A stretch of 64,000 bases of DNA from Magnolia sinica (GCF_029962835.1 NC_080583.1:70913158-70977157), one strand, 5' to 3'; shown: positions 11,643 through 24,775, counted from the stretch's first letter. Notes: generated by a model from the letters alone, not told the origin. Numbers and translations are program-made.

Positions 11643-11682
11643 GATGTCAAGCATAGTGGTCAACTAACATGTTTTGTCATCA

Positions 11683-11684
<2 letters not shown>

Positions 11685-11727
<43 letters not shown>
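11685..11727. repeat. (TA)n microsatellite
   Basis: Uninterrupted TA dinucleotide run of about 42 bp. Confidence 0.95.
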
Positions 11728-11730
<3 letters not shown>

Positions 11731-12600
11731 ATTAACATAAACAATGTCACAAGTGTTATAAATAATTACTCATCCATCATCAATGCATATGCTATAATTC
11801 ACCATCCATTAAATCATATCTATCATTTCAACCAACAACTCACAATCATCATTATCATGTTACCTACATGTATCATCATCTCACCCATCACTAGGTGCAT
11901 CCTACCTAGTGTGAATTCCACACTGGACTTGGACTACATGCAAGGCATGGGGTCGTATAGGTCAAGTGTGAGTCCCACTTGGTGAACTAATAGGTTATGC
12001 CTAAGGGCATAAATGTCCAACTATAATGCTTTCAATGGTGTGGATCTAATTCCACAACTAAGTGGGCTCCACACATTCCACTAACTCGAAGCAATGCACA
12101 ATCTCAAACACAAAGGATAACATGCTAACATCTTTCATGTCATATATCATATTGGGCCTACTAGCCACATACATAACAAACCAAGAAAAAACCCAATTAT
12201 CCAGTTTATGCATTATAAAATAGGTCTCTCTAAGGGTGGTCTACTTGACTAGAGGTAGTATATAAGACACGCTACCCAGTAGGCAATGGGCTTGCCCAAC
12301 GGGCTCAAGGAAGGTTACCTTTGTGGGTTTCTCATTCCCCAACTATTTCTCCTAGTGTTAGTCCTACTTGGGCCTTAGGGTTGCATCATTTAAATGGGCC
12401 CAAGGCCACCTATGTCTTAAGAGAACATTTAGATAGCAAGATCTGTCTACTAAATATTTTACAAGTTATACAACACCCATTTACAAAACATGTCAAGTGG
12501 ACCTCATTACATGAAAGGCAAGGCCTATACAAGACAGCCCATACTAGATGACCCACATAGGTTTTGAGCCCAATAACACCTAAGAGTTATTTTTCAGAGT
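11728..12600. other. Unassigned stretch
   Basis: No domain-bearing ORF. The 103- and 76-codon frames here are repeat or AT-rich readthrough. The sequence leads into an LTR end at 12601-12727. Confidence 0.4.
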
Positions 12601-12727
12601 TTAATCTATTCCATGCTTTATGCACTAATACAGTCAACATACATTCATCATTAATTATGCTGCATAAGTGATGTTTTGGAACTCAGGAGCTGAGTTATGT
12701 TCAACCCCCGAATTTCAGGGCATTACA
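12601..12727 (+). mobile_element. Terminal fragment of an A/B/C-family LTR
   Basis: GCACTAATACAG ... GCATAAGTGATG ... CAACCCCCGAATTTCAGGG CATTACA matches the terminal 100-odd bases of unit C in reverse complement. Upstream of about 12601 the similarity stops. It may be the missing end of a sister copy; it is not a simple continuation of unit B, because it overlaps B's last homologous bases. Confidence 0.55.
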
Positions 12728-15338
12728 GTAACTCTATGTATGGGCTTTACAAATTATAAGATAGACCTCACTGGTTGGGTGAGTACAATTTATGGTGATG
12801 GCCCAAACATGGTACTTGGAGAAACTGTGCAGGAAATATAGTGCAGAATTAGTTTTGGCCCAATCTTGAGTACGTCCCATGATCATAGGGGACCACCTTT
12901 CAGTCTCCTATCAGGTTTCCTTGGTTTCACTATATATGTACTTTAAAAAATATAAGCTGGGACCAACTAGTTGTGCACACGTAATATTTGGTATAAGGCC
13001 AAACATAGGTACTTTGATTTTCTGCACAACCATGCCTGACCACATTTTGGGATCCACTCCCTGATCATGTGGAGTCTGATTTAGCCTGAGTAAAATATTA
13101 TTTACTTATTCATTGGTATAGGTTAAGGGTTTTAAGTGGTGGTTTACTCATATCTCCAGCATGTGGTACACTACAGAGGCCCAAAGTTGGTACAAAACAC
13201 AAATAATCAGACAGTTTTCAACAATGGGGTCTGTCACAACTTAGGGCTCAATTTTCAAACACTTAAGGAATCATTCCTAACAAAAAGGTAGGACATCCTA
13301 ACTCAATTATATAAGGATTAAACATCCCCCAAAGTGGAACACACATACTAGCAAACAGAAAGTGTAAGGGGAATGAAATAGATCTGTTAAGTACTTGGAA
13401 AATTTTCTGCAAACAAAAAGTGTAAAGGGAATTAAATAGATCCAATGGAAAGTGGGGCCCAGATACTAGCAAACCATAGATAAGAGACACACAAAAATAT
13501 ACATGGGTTCCCCCATTGGATGAACTAATAAAATGCATAAATCACAAGTGATCCCATACCCAAGTGGGTCAATGAGAGGATAATTGTTATGTATAACATA
13601 GATCCAACATATTCATCAAGTAACACATGAAATATATATTGATGAAATCTCTATGATTAGATTCTCTGTTGGAAGATCTGATCTAATGGATGGTTTGGGA
13701 ACAAGTCATTCAGGCCGTTTATAGGTTTCCAACCATACAGAGCCTTGGATCCATCTGGACCACACATAGAAATTCAAGATTTGTCCTTACAGAAGTATCT
13801 ATCAGTCCAGAATTTTCTAAATTTTATCATGAAAGAATCTGACCATAATGACCATACATATGATTATTAACTATCTCAAGTAAGTAAAGAGCAAATATCA
13901 AATACATCTGACCGTTGGAATCACGGATATGGCCCAAACAAGAATGGTCATAATAAGCTCTCAAATACATCTTTCGTATAAGGCCAAGATCTCAGCCGTT
14001 CGAACTTTGATTGAGGCTTATTATATACTATTGGAAAGTTATTTCGATTTTCTACGAATCTAACAGAACATATATTTTTAATACATTCATTAAAGGAATT
14101 AAAAATGAGTCCTTTTAGGCAAATCAGAATCCTGCATGTGCTATTGGATAGTAGCCAAGTAAACTTGATGTTACAGATGATTGGACCGTTGGATGGCTAC
14201 GGAATTTGGTTTAGAGTTAGATCATATTATTTTCGTTGTATTTATTTTAAATTTGGCATAGTCCTATTCACCTCCCCCTTAAGGACATATAGCTTGGCCA
14301 TTTCAGATTACAAATGAAGGGTGTAGATATGATGTTCATCATGGTGGACTATACTGACATGGGCCACTTTGCTAACCACCATAGATATAAATATATGCAC
14401 ACAAGAACTCCACACCAGTTGGGCCCACACATATCAAGCAAATAAAAAGAGGAGGATGAGGAGGATGTGAGGAGGGGTGTAGACTCACCTCAACGGATGG
14501 ATGGTTGGATGATGATTTGTGGTCCACTCCCTTTGGGATTGATGGTGGGCCACACTTTGGCCGCACTCTCTCTCACACTCTCTTAAAATTTTAGAATTTT
14601 TCTAAGTATAGGAAAAGAATAAGTGTAAGAGAGCTCCTACTCTTATATAGGGAATTGGGAGTTGAGGTGGCAAGATGAAGTGACAAGTTTATGGGATCTT
14701 ATTGGTGCTAAAAGTGAGGTGGATGGTGTATGACATGGGTAGTGGATAGATGAGGTGGATGGTGCTAAGCATACATTAGCCAAGGTGGAAGAAATCTAGA
14801 CATGCATTGACTAATGAATGAATAAGGGTTATGGGTTGTAGGTGATGCATGGTGGATGATGAAGTGGAGTGTTGTAATTGGTTGTTTGAAGTGATATGAC
14901 ACAAATCAAGACATACATTGGATGCATGTGTAGGATGAGGTGGACATGGGTCATGATTAGTTTCTAAGGCATGGGGAGAGAGCTAATGATGGATTTTGGG
15001 ATAGAATCTAATTTTGTCTTATAGTGCTTGTCTTATATGTGTTAAGTTCTTATTTTGTCATATAGCAATTGTCTTATTTGTTAGTAATTTTCATGTTTAA
15101 AAAGTGGGCTTTAGGCTCACATGGGCTTAAGTCCAATGGGCCTAGCCTAATAAAGGTTGCTTGTGTTACTGGATACATAATTTGTACCTTACATTCGATG
15201 GATCATATCTCATTAATGGAGCATCGGATTGATGCATGGTTTTCACTATTGCGACCGCAACGACGACGCAGTCCACATTATAGAGGTCTCAAGATCATCC
15301 GAAATAAATCACTTTTGTGAGTTTTCTAGGTGCACTAG
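12728..15338. other. Gene-free stretch left of unit E
   Basis: About 2.6 kb without recognisable coding sequence. A local repeat (AGTGTAA(A/G)GGGAATgAAATAGATC) occurs at about 13359 and 13421. The rest is probably decayed retrotransposon sequence. The 5-bp ACTAG target site of unit E ends it. Confidence 0.4.
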
Positions 15339-15854
15339 TGTAAGACCCAACCCGAGTGCGTATGTGTGCATGTGTGTGTATGAGTGTGTATTTCGTTTCT
15401 CTTGTTCCCGCGGTCCTACCGGTCGAATCCTGGTGACCCACGACCCTCGGATAGTGTTTGCGGTCATCCTTAAGTCCGGTCATGTAGACAGGACTTGGAT
15501 CGAGCTGAAACCTATGCCATCTTATTCGCATCGTTGTTGCGATTTCAACGCCATGTCTTGTGCGTCCATCCAATGTGTAGATTATAAGTTGTGTGCATCT
15601 CATTTATAACTTTTGATCATGATCATGTGGCCCACCTAGTGTGGAAAGCACATTTTTCAAGGTGGCCGCCCTCTTTTATGTAAATTTCAATACACACCAC
15701 CCATACACTACCTAAACCCCCATATCCTACACCACCTACCACCTACACACTACCCATCCCTACTCTAGTTTAGTAACATAGTTTATATCACCATAGGCTA
15801 TGATGATTTTTCTCTTATCTAGGAGAAAGAGTGATGATTGCACTCTTACAACCT

Positions 15855-15905
15855 CTCTCTCTCTCTCTCCCTCTCATTTCTCCCTTTCATATTCTCTCTC
15901 TTTCC
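15855..15905. repeat. CT-rich microsatellite and leader-like tract in unit E
   Basis: CTCTCTCTCTCTCTC followed by further pyrimidine tracts up to about 15990. Such tracts are typical of plant transcript leaders and also of LTR R regions. Confidence 0.6.
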
Positions 15906-17124
15906 CTTGCAAGAGGTGGGACTTCTTCCATTTTTCAGCCCCTTCTCCTCCTTTTTTCCTCTCAATCCCTCTATTGAAAACCCATCTCACTCATTGATCT
16001 TGCTTCCTTTGGAGCTTGGGAGCTAGCCTTTGAAGTTTGGAAGAAGATCTTGAAGGTGGGTGATGTATATCAAGCTTCTCCCTTCTTTTTTCTTACATTT
16101 TCTTTCTAGAACATTTGGTAGTATGTATGACCCACTAATCAATGGTAGAGGTCATACATCACTCCATGATGAGAGGCCAAAGGCTTATTTCATGCATGTA
16201 CGTTTCCATGGTGGGCCATTCTCCATGGACCCACCATGATGGATTTCTTTGATCTAGGATTTTTGTTTGGTCATCTAGATTATTGTAAGCATGTTAGGAT
16301 AGTATCCACAACTTTTGTGGATTGTAAGATTACATGCATGCGTGATATATGAAGGATGTATGTGTGATTGTAATGGTGGAGGATTCATAGTACCGGAATC
16401 CTCCACTATGGCCATTGATTTCTCTCTCTCTCTCTCTATTTCTTTCCTCTATTTTTCTCCTGATGATTGGTGGTCCACTGATGTGCCACAAACATCCCAG
16501 ACCCTTAGATTTTTGGGACGTCCAGGCCCACTAGGTGGGACATCCCTATGCATGTTGCATGCATGGGTTGGATGACCCCAAATGCTTGATTTTCTTAGAG
16601 ATTCTTAATTGGGAATGGATTTGAAATTTTTGTGGTCCATCTAGGTGGACCCCACTTGTATTTTTGAGCATTAATCCATTTTTTAATTAACTCATACATT
16701 TAATTTAATCCAAGTATATGCTGCTGTCCAAAATTTTCTGGACAGTTTCTTGTTGATTTTAGACCAGATTTTGAGACTATTTGAGGGACTTTTACTACCC
16801 ATCAAATATACTTTTCTGAAAGGTGGGGATCTCATCTTGATTTGTCCCAAATTTCAGCCCCATCTGACCTTGATTGGGGTCCCAAAGGTGTGGTCCAAGT
16901 GAGGTGGACAGTCTGGATTTTCTGCACTGTTCCACCAACATGACAGTTTGAAAATCCTAGATTATAAAATAATTTTTGCATTGGTGGGACACTTTTGTGG
17001 ACCCCAACATGTGGTACACATATGAGGGGATATAAAAACTATTTTTTCCCAATTTTTAGAGGCCGTTAATCCACCCCATTGGAAAGCTCAGATCAGGGCC
17101 TGTCAAAAATCTGCACTGAACAGA

Positions 17125-17500
17125 TTTCCTGGATAGCTAGTGTTCTTAAAATTAAATAAAATATTTTTTCTATTCCAAAAATTACGAAATTTTTTGAAGG
17201 TGTGTACCACCCATGGTAAGACCCATATACCAAATTTTAGGGCCAATGGACCCCTGTGTACACTGTGGCAAGGGCTGGACCGGCCCACCATGTTGGGACA
17301 TCCAGGATGACAAGAATTTTTGGGCAGACTATTTTCCGTAAATAAATTAAAATACTTCTGAGTATCCAAAAATCATAAAATTTTGTGAAGGTGTGGCCTA
17401 CACATGGAAGTACCACCTTGTAAATTTTCAGAGCCAACGGGCCCCTCTACCGACCGTGGTATGGCTTGGAGTGGCCCACTAGGCTGGGGCGTCCAGCCTT
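17125..17500 (+). repeat. 192-bp tandem repeat inside unit E (two clear units)
   Basis: The landmark TAT(T)CCAAAAAT(T/C)A ... AAATTTTnTGAAGGTGTG appears at 17171 and 17363, a 192-bp period, each followed by GGGCC-containing segments and a CCAACGGGCCCC or CCAATGGACCCC block. A more diverged unit may lie at about 16940-17124. Two minus-strand open frames here (17103-17437) are readthrough of the repeat. Confidence 0.6.
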
Positions 17501-19344
17501 AGCTAGCTGTCCAGGCCACTTTGTGGGCCCACCTTAATGTATTTTATATCCCACCGTTCATCGATGTGGGGTCCATAGGGACTTAATCATCCTCCCCTTC
17601 AGTAGCATTCAATTGGGGCCCATTGGATGAGTTTTTGGGCCAAATACCCAATCCCATAGTGCAGCCTACACATGGGACGCCCAGCCCATTGGGCTGCTGC
17701 TGGACGTCCAATCCAGTAGCATGGCCCATTTGATTTATGTGTTAAATCCACTCCTTTTATCTAGTAGACCCCCCTGTGACATGTATGGGTCACCAAAAAC
17801 TAAAATAAATTTATGAATTAATTATTTTAGAATTTCCAGCAAGCCTAGATTGTGGGTGGGCTTGAATTTCAGCAATAGGCCCATGATTGCTGCCCATAAA
17901 TGAATGTTTTGGGGCAGCATGGTCCATCAAATTTGGGGACATTATTAAACATATCTTGCCCCATTTTAGTTAGATTTTGGGCTTAATTAGTGCATACTTA
18001 AGGCACATTCCAATTGGATTTTTATTGGACTAGTCTTCTTAGTTATTTGTTGGGTTTTCCCAGGCCCATTGTCTTGAAACTTTTGATAGGCCCATTGGAC
18101 CCTTAGGGCCTATATTTATCTCGCCATTCTGATGGGTTTTATGGGCCAAAATATTCAAGTAGTTGGGCCCTTACTTGCCCATTAAAATAAACCCATACTT
18201 GGGCCGAGATGTGAGGCCCATCTTACTTGCTTTAAATATAAGAATCACCCATATGTTGGAATAATGGGCTGCTGGTTAGGCCCACCATAATGAGTAGACT
18301 CATGATCTTTATAGTTAGGCCCAAACCTTGTTTATGGGCCCACCATGTTGCCTAAGTATTGGGTTTAGTGTATGGCCCACCAGACCATGAATTGTTTAGG
18401 CCTTGGGCTTTGCCTTATGTACGTGTAGGTGGTGGGCTACCTTTTGTGTAACGCCTTGAAAATCGGGGGTCGAGCAAAAGCTCAACACCCGAGTTCCGAC
18501 ACATCACTTATGCAACATAGAAAATGATGATTTAATGTTATCTGTATTAGTGCATCTAAACATGAATGAGATTAAGCTAAATCAACATATCATACTCCAG
18601 AGACGATTAAATTTAAGCAAGCGAAAGACTGTGATAGATATATAAAACATATAAACTGTTGTAGGTCTCCAAAGTGTGAACATGTTACCAGGTTAAATAT
18701 ATATATGTACAATTCCTAAAATATCCAAAATGAATTTACATGTGTCCCCAAAATACAAAATGGTAAAGTGTAATGTCATCTAGTCAGCATCCCTGGAACC
18801 CCGTCGATCAGAACCTGGCCTACATAGACCCGCCTGATAACTGCATAAAGGAGAACTCCCCCTCGTCATCAGCGAAGTCAGGCTCTATCACGTAAGCCTC
18901 GTCGTCATCTGCAACTACAACAGGGTCTGGTTGGTGTTTTAAAATACCGTCCTAGAGTGAGAGTGAGTAATCAAATCAGTGAAGCTCTAAGGCAAAGGTT
19001 AACATGTTATCAATTCAATCAAGCAGTAATGATAAAACAGTACAACAATTATATCCTAAGTACTCTTGTTAATGCAGGAATGGTATGCGATAATGATGTA
19101 TGTCCTCGCCTACACTCCCTTAGCGATATCATCTCACGATTGCGGCATGCACCACTCCGGACACGTGTACTTCCTCGCCAAAGCACATGTAATGCATGTA
19201 TGATCGTGTTAGCCCATTTCTTAATTAAGTTTATTTAAACAGCATATTTGAGAAGCTAAGGTACCTCCCTATATGTCACTTACCCAAACAATGATTCATC
19301 TAGGGTCGTCAATCCTAGTTAGTCTTATACGATAGGCAGTTCCA

Positions 19345-19590
19345 GGTCACCACGGAGAGGCTCGTCACCTCAGTGCAGGCCTGGTTTATACTCTAGTTTA
19401 CTACAAAAAGGCTCATCACCTTAATGCAGACCTAGAATATGCTCAAGGTCACTATGAGAGGCTCGTCACCTGATCGTAGGCCGACATCATGAATACAGTG
19501 TCTCATACCACCGTATGCGGCTCACGAGTCTGGGTTGCTCACTGGACACTACGAGGAGGCTCTTCACCCCAGCGTAGGCCGACAGCTCGA
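19345..19590 (-). repeat. Four-unit minisatellite inside unit C
   Basis: AGGCTCGTCACCTCAGTGCA and three variants (AGGCTCATCACCTTAATGCA, AGGCTCGTCACCTGATCGTA, AGGCTCTTCACCCCAGCGTA) recur at irregular spacing of 50-110 bp. Sister units B and A carry two and one copies. Confidence 0.7.
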
Positions 19591-20822
19591 CCACGGTATC
19601 CCATACCATTATGCCCGGGTCATGAGTCTTAGCGGATCGTGGTACCAAGGTTAAACATGTTTTTATTAGTAAGTGATACCTTAGATTCAAGCAGTTGCAT
19701 CCATACATGGTAAACACATATTTAAGCCAATCGGGTTATTTGACAAGCTCGATTGGTATGAGCGTACATTGGATTTGGTCGACATAGAGCGCATAAGCAC
19801 TCCGCATGGCCTAACCACTGCCGACAATCTCCGTACTACTCGGATTCCTCGAACGTATCTGTGGTGGCGAAACTAACTCAGCCACTTGATTGGAACCCGT
19901 TACCGATTGCTTGGACTACATAGTAGTCCCAATCACACTTAAATGTAACAGGAAACCATATGTGGTAGGCATATTAGTATTGAACAAATAATTCAAACAA
20001 TACAACCACTTAAGCATTTTATGAAATGCAAAATTTACATAGCATTACACCATGCATTCCATACACAAATCACATAATAGGATATAAGCTACATGAAGGA
20101 ATTCATACATATGGCTAAGGTGATTGAAAATCTCTTCTCAACACCTCCATCAAAGGCATTTCATCAAACAAGTACTCATTTAGACATTTTATCAAGCACC
20201 TAGACTACACATTTCAGCATATATGTTATAATTTAGTTATAACCTATATTAGGGCAAATCCTTTCATAAGGAGTTGACACACATACAACAATCATATATT
20301 CCCGATGAATACTCATGGCAAGCACAAATCATAATTCCATATTCATTCAGACATTTCAACAAACACATAAAATGCATTATATTCAACATGATTTATATAT
20401 ATGTGTAATATACGGAAAGCGTCATATCTAAGCACATATGACAGGAATCAAGTCAGTCATAAATCATTACTGACATTGATAGCCTTGAAAACCATAGCCT
20501 AAACAGTTATAGTCTGCACTTTTCGCCGGTAGACTTGTATCGAACTCGGTTTGAACAAAACGCGTTTGTTTATGGCACAATGGCCGCTTATTGCATGGGA
20601 TAGCTTAGCTATTTCATCACTTACTCTATTTGAATCCCTAAAATAGATTAGGATTAAGATTTCTTACCCAAAAATTGAATCGGAATCGCCGGTGTAGCGA
20701 CACGGAAGCGGCGATTCAGCAAGTGGAGCGACAGGGAAGAATCTTAGCAACTAACTCTCTCTGTCTCTCACTTCTCCTCACTTTCTCCTTTTCTTTTTCC
20801 TCTATTCTCACTCCTAGGGTTT

Positions 20823-20868
20823 GAAATTCGTATGGTATGAGAGAGGGGTGGGTTTAGGTCCTTGTATA
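20823..20868 (-). promoter_or_regulatory. LTR core promoter of unit C
   Basis: On the minus strand a TATACAAG box starts at 20868 and CATACGAATTTC starts at 20834, 34 bp downstream, the same geometry as in A and B. The TATA box here has one change (TATACAAG) that may weaken it. Confidence 0.6.
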
Positions 20869-23160
20869 GGCCTAGAACTGGTTTCAATGGCCCCAGGGTC
20901 ATGGTATACTTAGGTTATAGCCAAAGAGCAGCTGTTTCGGTCCAACGGAGCTCATCTGGAGGCCTATTTTCTGCATGCGGTGCAGAGACAATTTCCTGAC
21001 ATTAGATCTAGGTTAGGTTAAGTTTTCAGTCCAATCGGATTTACGGATCGACCGCGGAGGACTAGTTTCAGTTCAACGGTCACCGGTACTCGATTAAGGC
21101 CACAAGTGCACTGACATGTGTTGAAAATTTTTCCTGATCTGAGGGTGTAGTTGGGTCAGAATCTGACGGTCTAAAACCTTAGATTTAGCCTGCAAGCGAA
21201 CAACCCAATTTACTTAAGTTTGAGTTCATTTTCTAAAGATATTCGCGTTTCTCACACACTTCACTCCAGACTGAAGTTGTGCGTTTCTGGATACTATTAG
21301 GACTTGATTTCCGAGATGGTTGTCAAGTCTAGTAAGGCGGTCATAATCATATAGTTTCGCGGGAATCGAACTTTTGACGCGCGGTTCAGGTCCGATACGG
21401 CGTTTCAAGATGCTCCCGAGAGCAACTTGGTTTAGAGATTGATCCTAGGTTTTTGGGTAATGTAGCGTTAGCGATTCTACTAGTTTTGGGTCTTGCAGTT
21501 CGTATAGAAAGCAGTTCAAGCTAATCTGCTTATTAATTCAGTTTAGTACTTAATTAATTTTCGTCTAATTCTTAAAGAATTTGGTCCTTAGTGATATCTG
21601 CTTGAGGTGGTACTCGGGTCTTTGTACGGATTTTTCCGAGACATTACATTTTGGGACCTAGTTGAGGTTGGATGTCCTCCTTGGTGGCCCTAAGGTAGTC
21701 TCATAGGTTTCCTGTTGGTGGTTGAAGGCCCACCTTAGGCCCTAGATTAAGACTGCTTCTTCCTTGGGTTTATAACCCTTTAAGCTTGTGGGCTACCCCA
21801 AAGCATTGGGCCCCCACTAAAGGACTTCACTTCTCCTTAGAGTATCTGTCTATGTATCTAAACCTTGTCCCTCTATGGGAATGAGGAATATATTCCACAG
21901 GTAGCGTACTTACATCATTGTGACCCATATGTATCATCTGTGTGAATTGATTGCATTGTGTGGTGGTTATAGAGGGATGAAGTTTCTCCCCTTATGCACA
22001 TTGAGTGTTTGAAGCTTGTGCATGATTTGTATGTGTGACTTATGCATTGGCATCGCATTTCATGATGACACCGCCCTTGCTTCACCAGGGCCTTGCCTCC
22101 ACAGAGACATTCATGAATGGCCGTATGTGTGGATACCGGAAATATTACTTGAGTATACCGGGCGCATAGGATGCCCATGGGTGAAATTCTCAAAACTTTC
22201 ATGGTACCAAGGATTTGCTCCAACGTAGTGACCGAGTGGAAATTATGAGCTCACGAGGGCCTTATACTGTTAGGCCACAACTCCCACTATCGTATAGTCG
22301 GTTGGGTAGGGGTGTGGCCTTACTCGCATGATGTAAGGAGGCAATGTTAGGCTGAGTCTGACTAGCTCGTAAATGGGTCCGCTACTGTTAGGCCTTACTG
22401 GTGATTGGCTGTCCACATGCCGGTAGTGAGGTCTCTTATGCTCATTTGACTGTGCGGGATCTGTAGAGCGGCAGTCATCCAACAGTGTAATAAACCCCGG
22501 TGATACCTTATGATTGGAAATGTATTTGATATACGGATTGGATATGAGCACTGACATCACTTTTTATCGCATTCCCATCGACTGTATAAGCCCCTTTATG
22601 CATCGCCTTGGTAAGGCGCTCAGTACTCATTGCATCATATTCATGATAAGCCTTAGTAAGGCAGGTGATATTGTCATTGAGCATGTTTCCCTTCTTATAC
22701 CTCCTATTATTCTTTTGCGCACTACTATCACACACTTTCACCACCCTCTAAGCTTGTATAAGCTTATGCATGATTGATACGTGCAGGAGACCCTAGGCAG
22801 GCGTCATAGCGGCAGAGCTTGGATTAGAGTTGAGCTTGAGGACCCCGGTGTTGCAGACTTTTCTTTCCTTCTTCTATTATCTTATGTATGTCCTTTTGTA
22901 CCTTATGAAAACTTGTAAAAGCTCAATTCATAGTGGATTTTGTAATGTGTTCCTTTGTTATTTTCAGATATACTTGCTATGATCTTGGGTATGCTCGTAT
23001 TGGAAATGATTATACTGTTATGAAAATCCTTCTTGTAGGATTCCAGGATTGGAACCTGCCTCAGGAGCCGAGAATGGGGTACTACGGAGGCTGTTGCAGC
23101 CAGAACCGGTTATCAGGTTCCTTGTGAGTCCGGTTACCGAGTCTGGGATGTGACAACTAG

Positions 23161-24604
23161 GGTGCATGTATGGTCTATCAATGGTGCGAGTTGGGACACA
23201 TGTGCATACGAACAGTGTTACAAAAGACCAGGATCCCACATCTTCAACCAATATCTCATCTCTTACAAGTTGATTAGAGTATTCTCGTTTCCACTCTGAC
23301 ATAAACATGTTAAAACCCTAATTCTAAACCTAAACCTAAAAACAAAATCAAAATCCTAAAATAAAATAAAATCCCATAATAATCAAGGAAACATGTAGAG
23401 CAAAACAGTGTTTTCAAAAGAGAGGGACTAACTACATGATCCTACAAAATTGAAACAAGCAAATGATGTTAGTGATATTAGAAATATATGAACCTTAAAA
23501 AAAATGTAAATTTAGAAAACTTACAAAAAGAAGTTAGGTCTGAAATTTTTAGACAAATAGAAAAACCTAATCTATAATATAAATCAAATAAAGAAAAATT
23601 AAATTTATTATGTTTAACGTCACTCGCCGACAATGGTGCTAAAAACTTGAATGAACTCAAGGGTTGACAATCTCAGGTGTAGGGATGCGATGCAGTAATA
23701 ACTCAGTAAGGCCGAGGTCGAATCTTTAGAGAATGAGAAACATTACCTATAAGTAATTTAAAGGTAATAGTTTGTATGGGTTTTAATACAGGAAAGTAAA
23801 AAATGATTTAAAACATTTAAAATAAAAGACCAAAGATATAAGAATCCACTTATAGTAATCACAATATCCATTCATTGATTCAATTCATATAACTCAATTG
23901 GAATCGAAATCCTATCCTGTCTAAGCAGAAAATAATTATATTAAATCAATCATTAACATTAATAATATATGTATTCAATTGAATTAATGATTATCTCATA
24001 AAGTATTCAGACATCAATCACAGAAAATCAAGAGTGTCTAAAGCACTCTTAGGCAATAATAGATCAATCAATTATACAGATTAATCCCTTTTTTAATTCA
24101 GGATAAGCATTTATTAAATCAAAGCATTTATTGTAACCATAATTCATGACAAGTTCATAAATCAACAACTCTAAGATTTTAAGTAAAATCCAAATCAACA
24201 CAATTTACTATCATCATTTAAACCATTGTTTATTGAATTAAATAAACTGAATATTGTAAATAACTACAAGTTTTATCCCTTAGCCTTATTTAAGAGATTA
24301 GCTTAGTATGGCTAACATCTTAAACAAAAGAAAAACTAAATATCTACTAAAATCCTTAAAGAAATCGAAGAGTAAGAACGTTGTCGGTACTCCACCCGAG
24401 CTTCTTCTCTCTCCCCAAAACCTATAAGACGATTACAAATTTTAAAATTATATTAATTAGGTAATTGTGTTATTAATTGAAGAAATTTTAAAGTTGGTCC
24501 TAATTAGCTCTTCTCTAGGACTTTGCTATAATTTTATAGCTCCATAAAGCTTTTGCACATGATGTGGTAGACTATTATCCTACCACATAATTTCACTGTT
24601 CCAA
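23161..24604. other. AT-rich gene-free stretch
   Basis: No supported ORF. The sequence around 23650-23740 (GGGATGCGATGCAGTAATAA, then a CGAGGTCGAATCTTTAGAGA block) has the look of a dispersed repeat terminus, but I cannot place the family. Confidence 0.4.
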
Positions 24605-24606
24605 AA

Positions 24607-24775
24607 GGGGCCCAACGTGATGTATAGGTTTCATCCACATCGTACGTCAATTTTATCATATGAATTTAGAGTATAAGATGAAAAAATGAGGCAGATCCAA
24701 GGCTCAAGTGGACCACATCACATGAGGAAGTGGGGATGATAATGCCCACTGTTAAAAGCTTCATAGGGCCACTAG
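24607..24775 (+). mobile_element. MITE-like fragment (CCGTCCATCC family)
   Basis: CGTGATGTATAGGTTTCATC, GAGGCAGATCCAAGGCTCAA and GTGGACCACATCACATGA match the left half of the better copies at 26135-26543 and 52726-53143. The right half is missing. Confidence 0.6.

Larger units (their letters stand above)
18447..21648 (-). mobile_element. LTR-like unit C (probable solo LTR, 3,202 bp)
   Basis: Begins TGTAACGCCTTGAAAATCGG and ends CCGAGACATTACA. TTTTG flanks it on both sides (18442-18446 and 21649-21653), a perfect 5-bp target-site duplication, so it inserted into unit E. Both termini and large parts of the interior match units A and B. It carries a four-unit GGCTCGTCACC minisatellite and a minus-strand TATA promoter. 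No gag, pol, primer-binding site or polypurine tract was found inside, which fits a solo LTR. Confidence 0.8.
15339..23155 (+). mobile_element. LTR-like unit E (about 4.6 kb), split by unit C
   Basis: Begins TGTAAGACCCAACCCGAGTG and ends GTCTGGGATGTGACA. ACTAG directly precedes the start (15334-15338) and follows the end (23156-23160), a perfect 5-bp target-site duplication. Subtracting nested unit C and its TSD leaves about 4,610 bp. No gag or pol is visible. Near the right end (about 22733-22870) lies a frame whose layout (HFHHPLSLYKLMHD, then a GTGCAGGAGACC block) resembles the ORF remnant of unit B. Together this suggests a solo LTR of an unusually long-LTR family. Confidence 0.6.

Noticed and set aside
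10669..12727. Idea that 10669-12600 is a simple insertion splitting one LTR (unit B plus the terminal fragment at 12601)
   Set aside because: The fragment at 12601-12727 overlaps the last homologous bases of unit B and is not a clean continuation, and the 94-bp repeat after B is not explained by that model.
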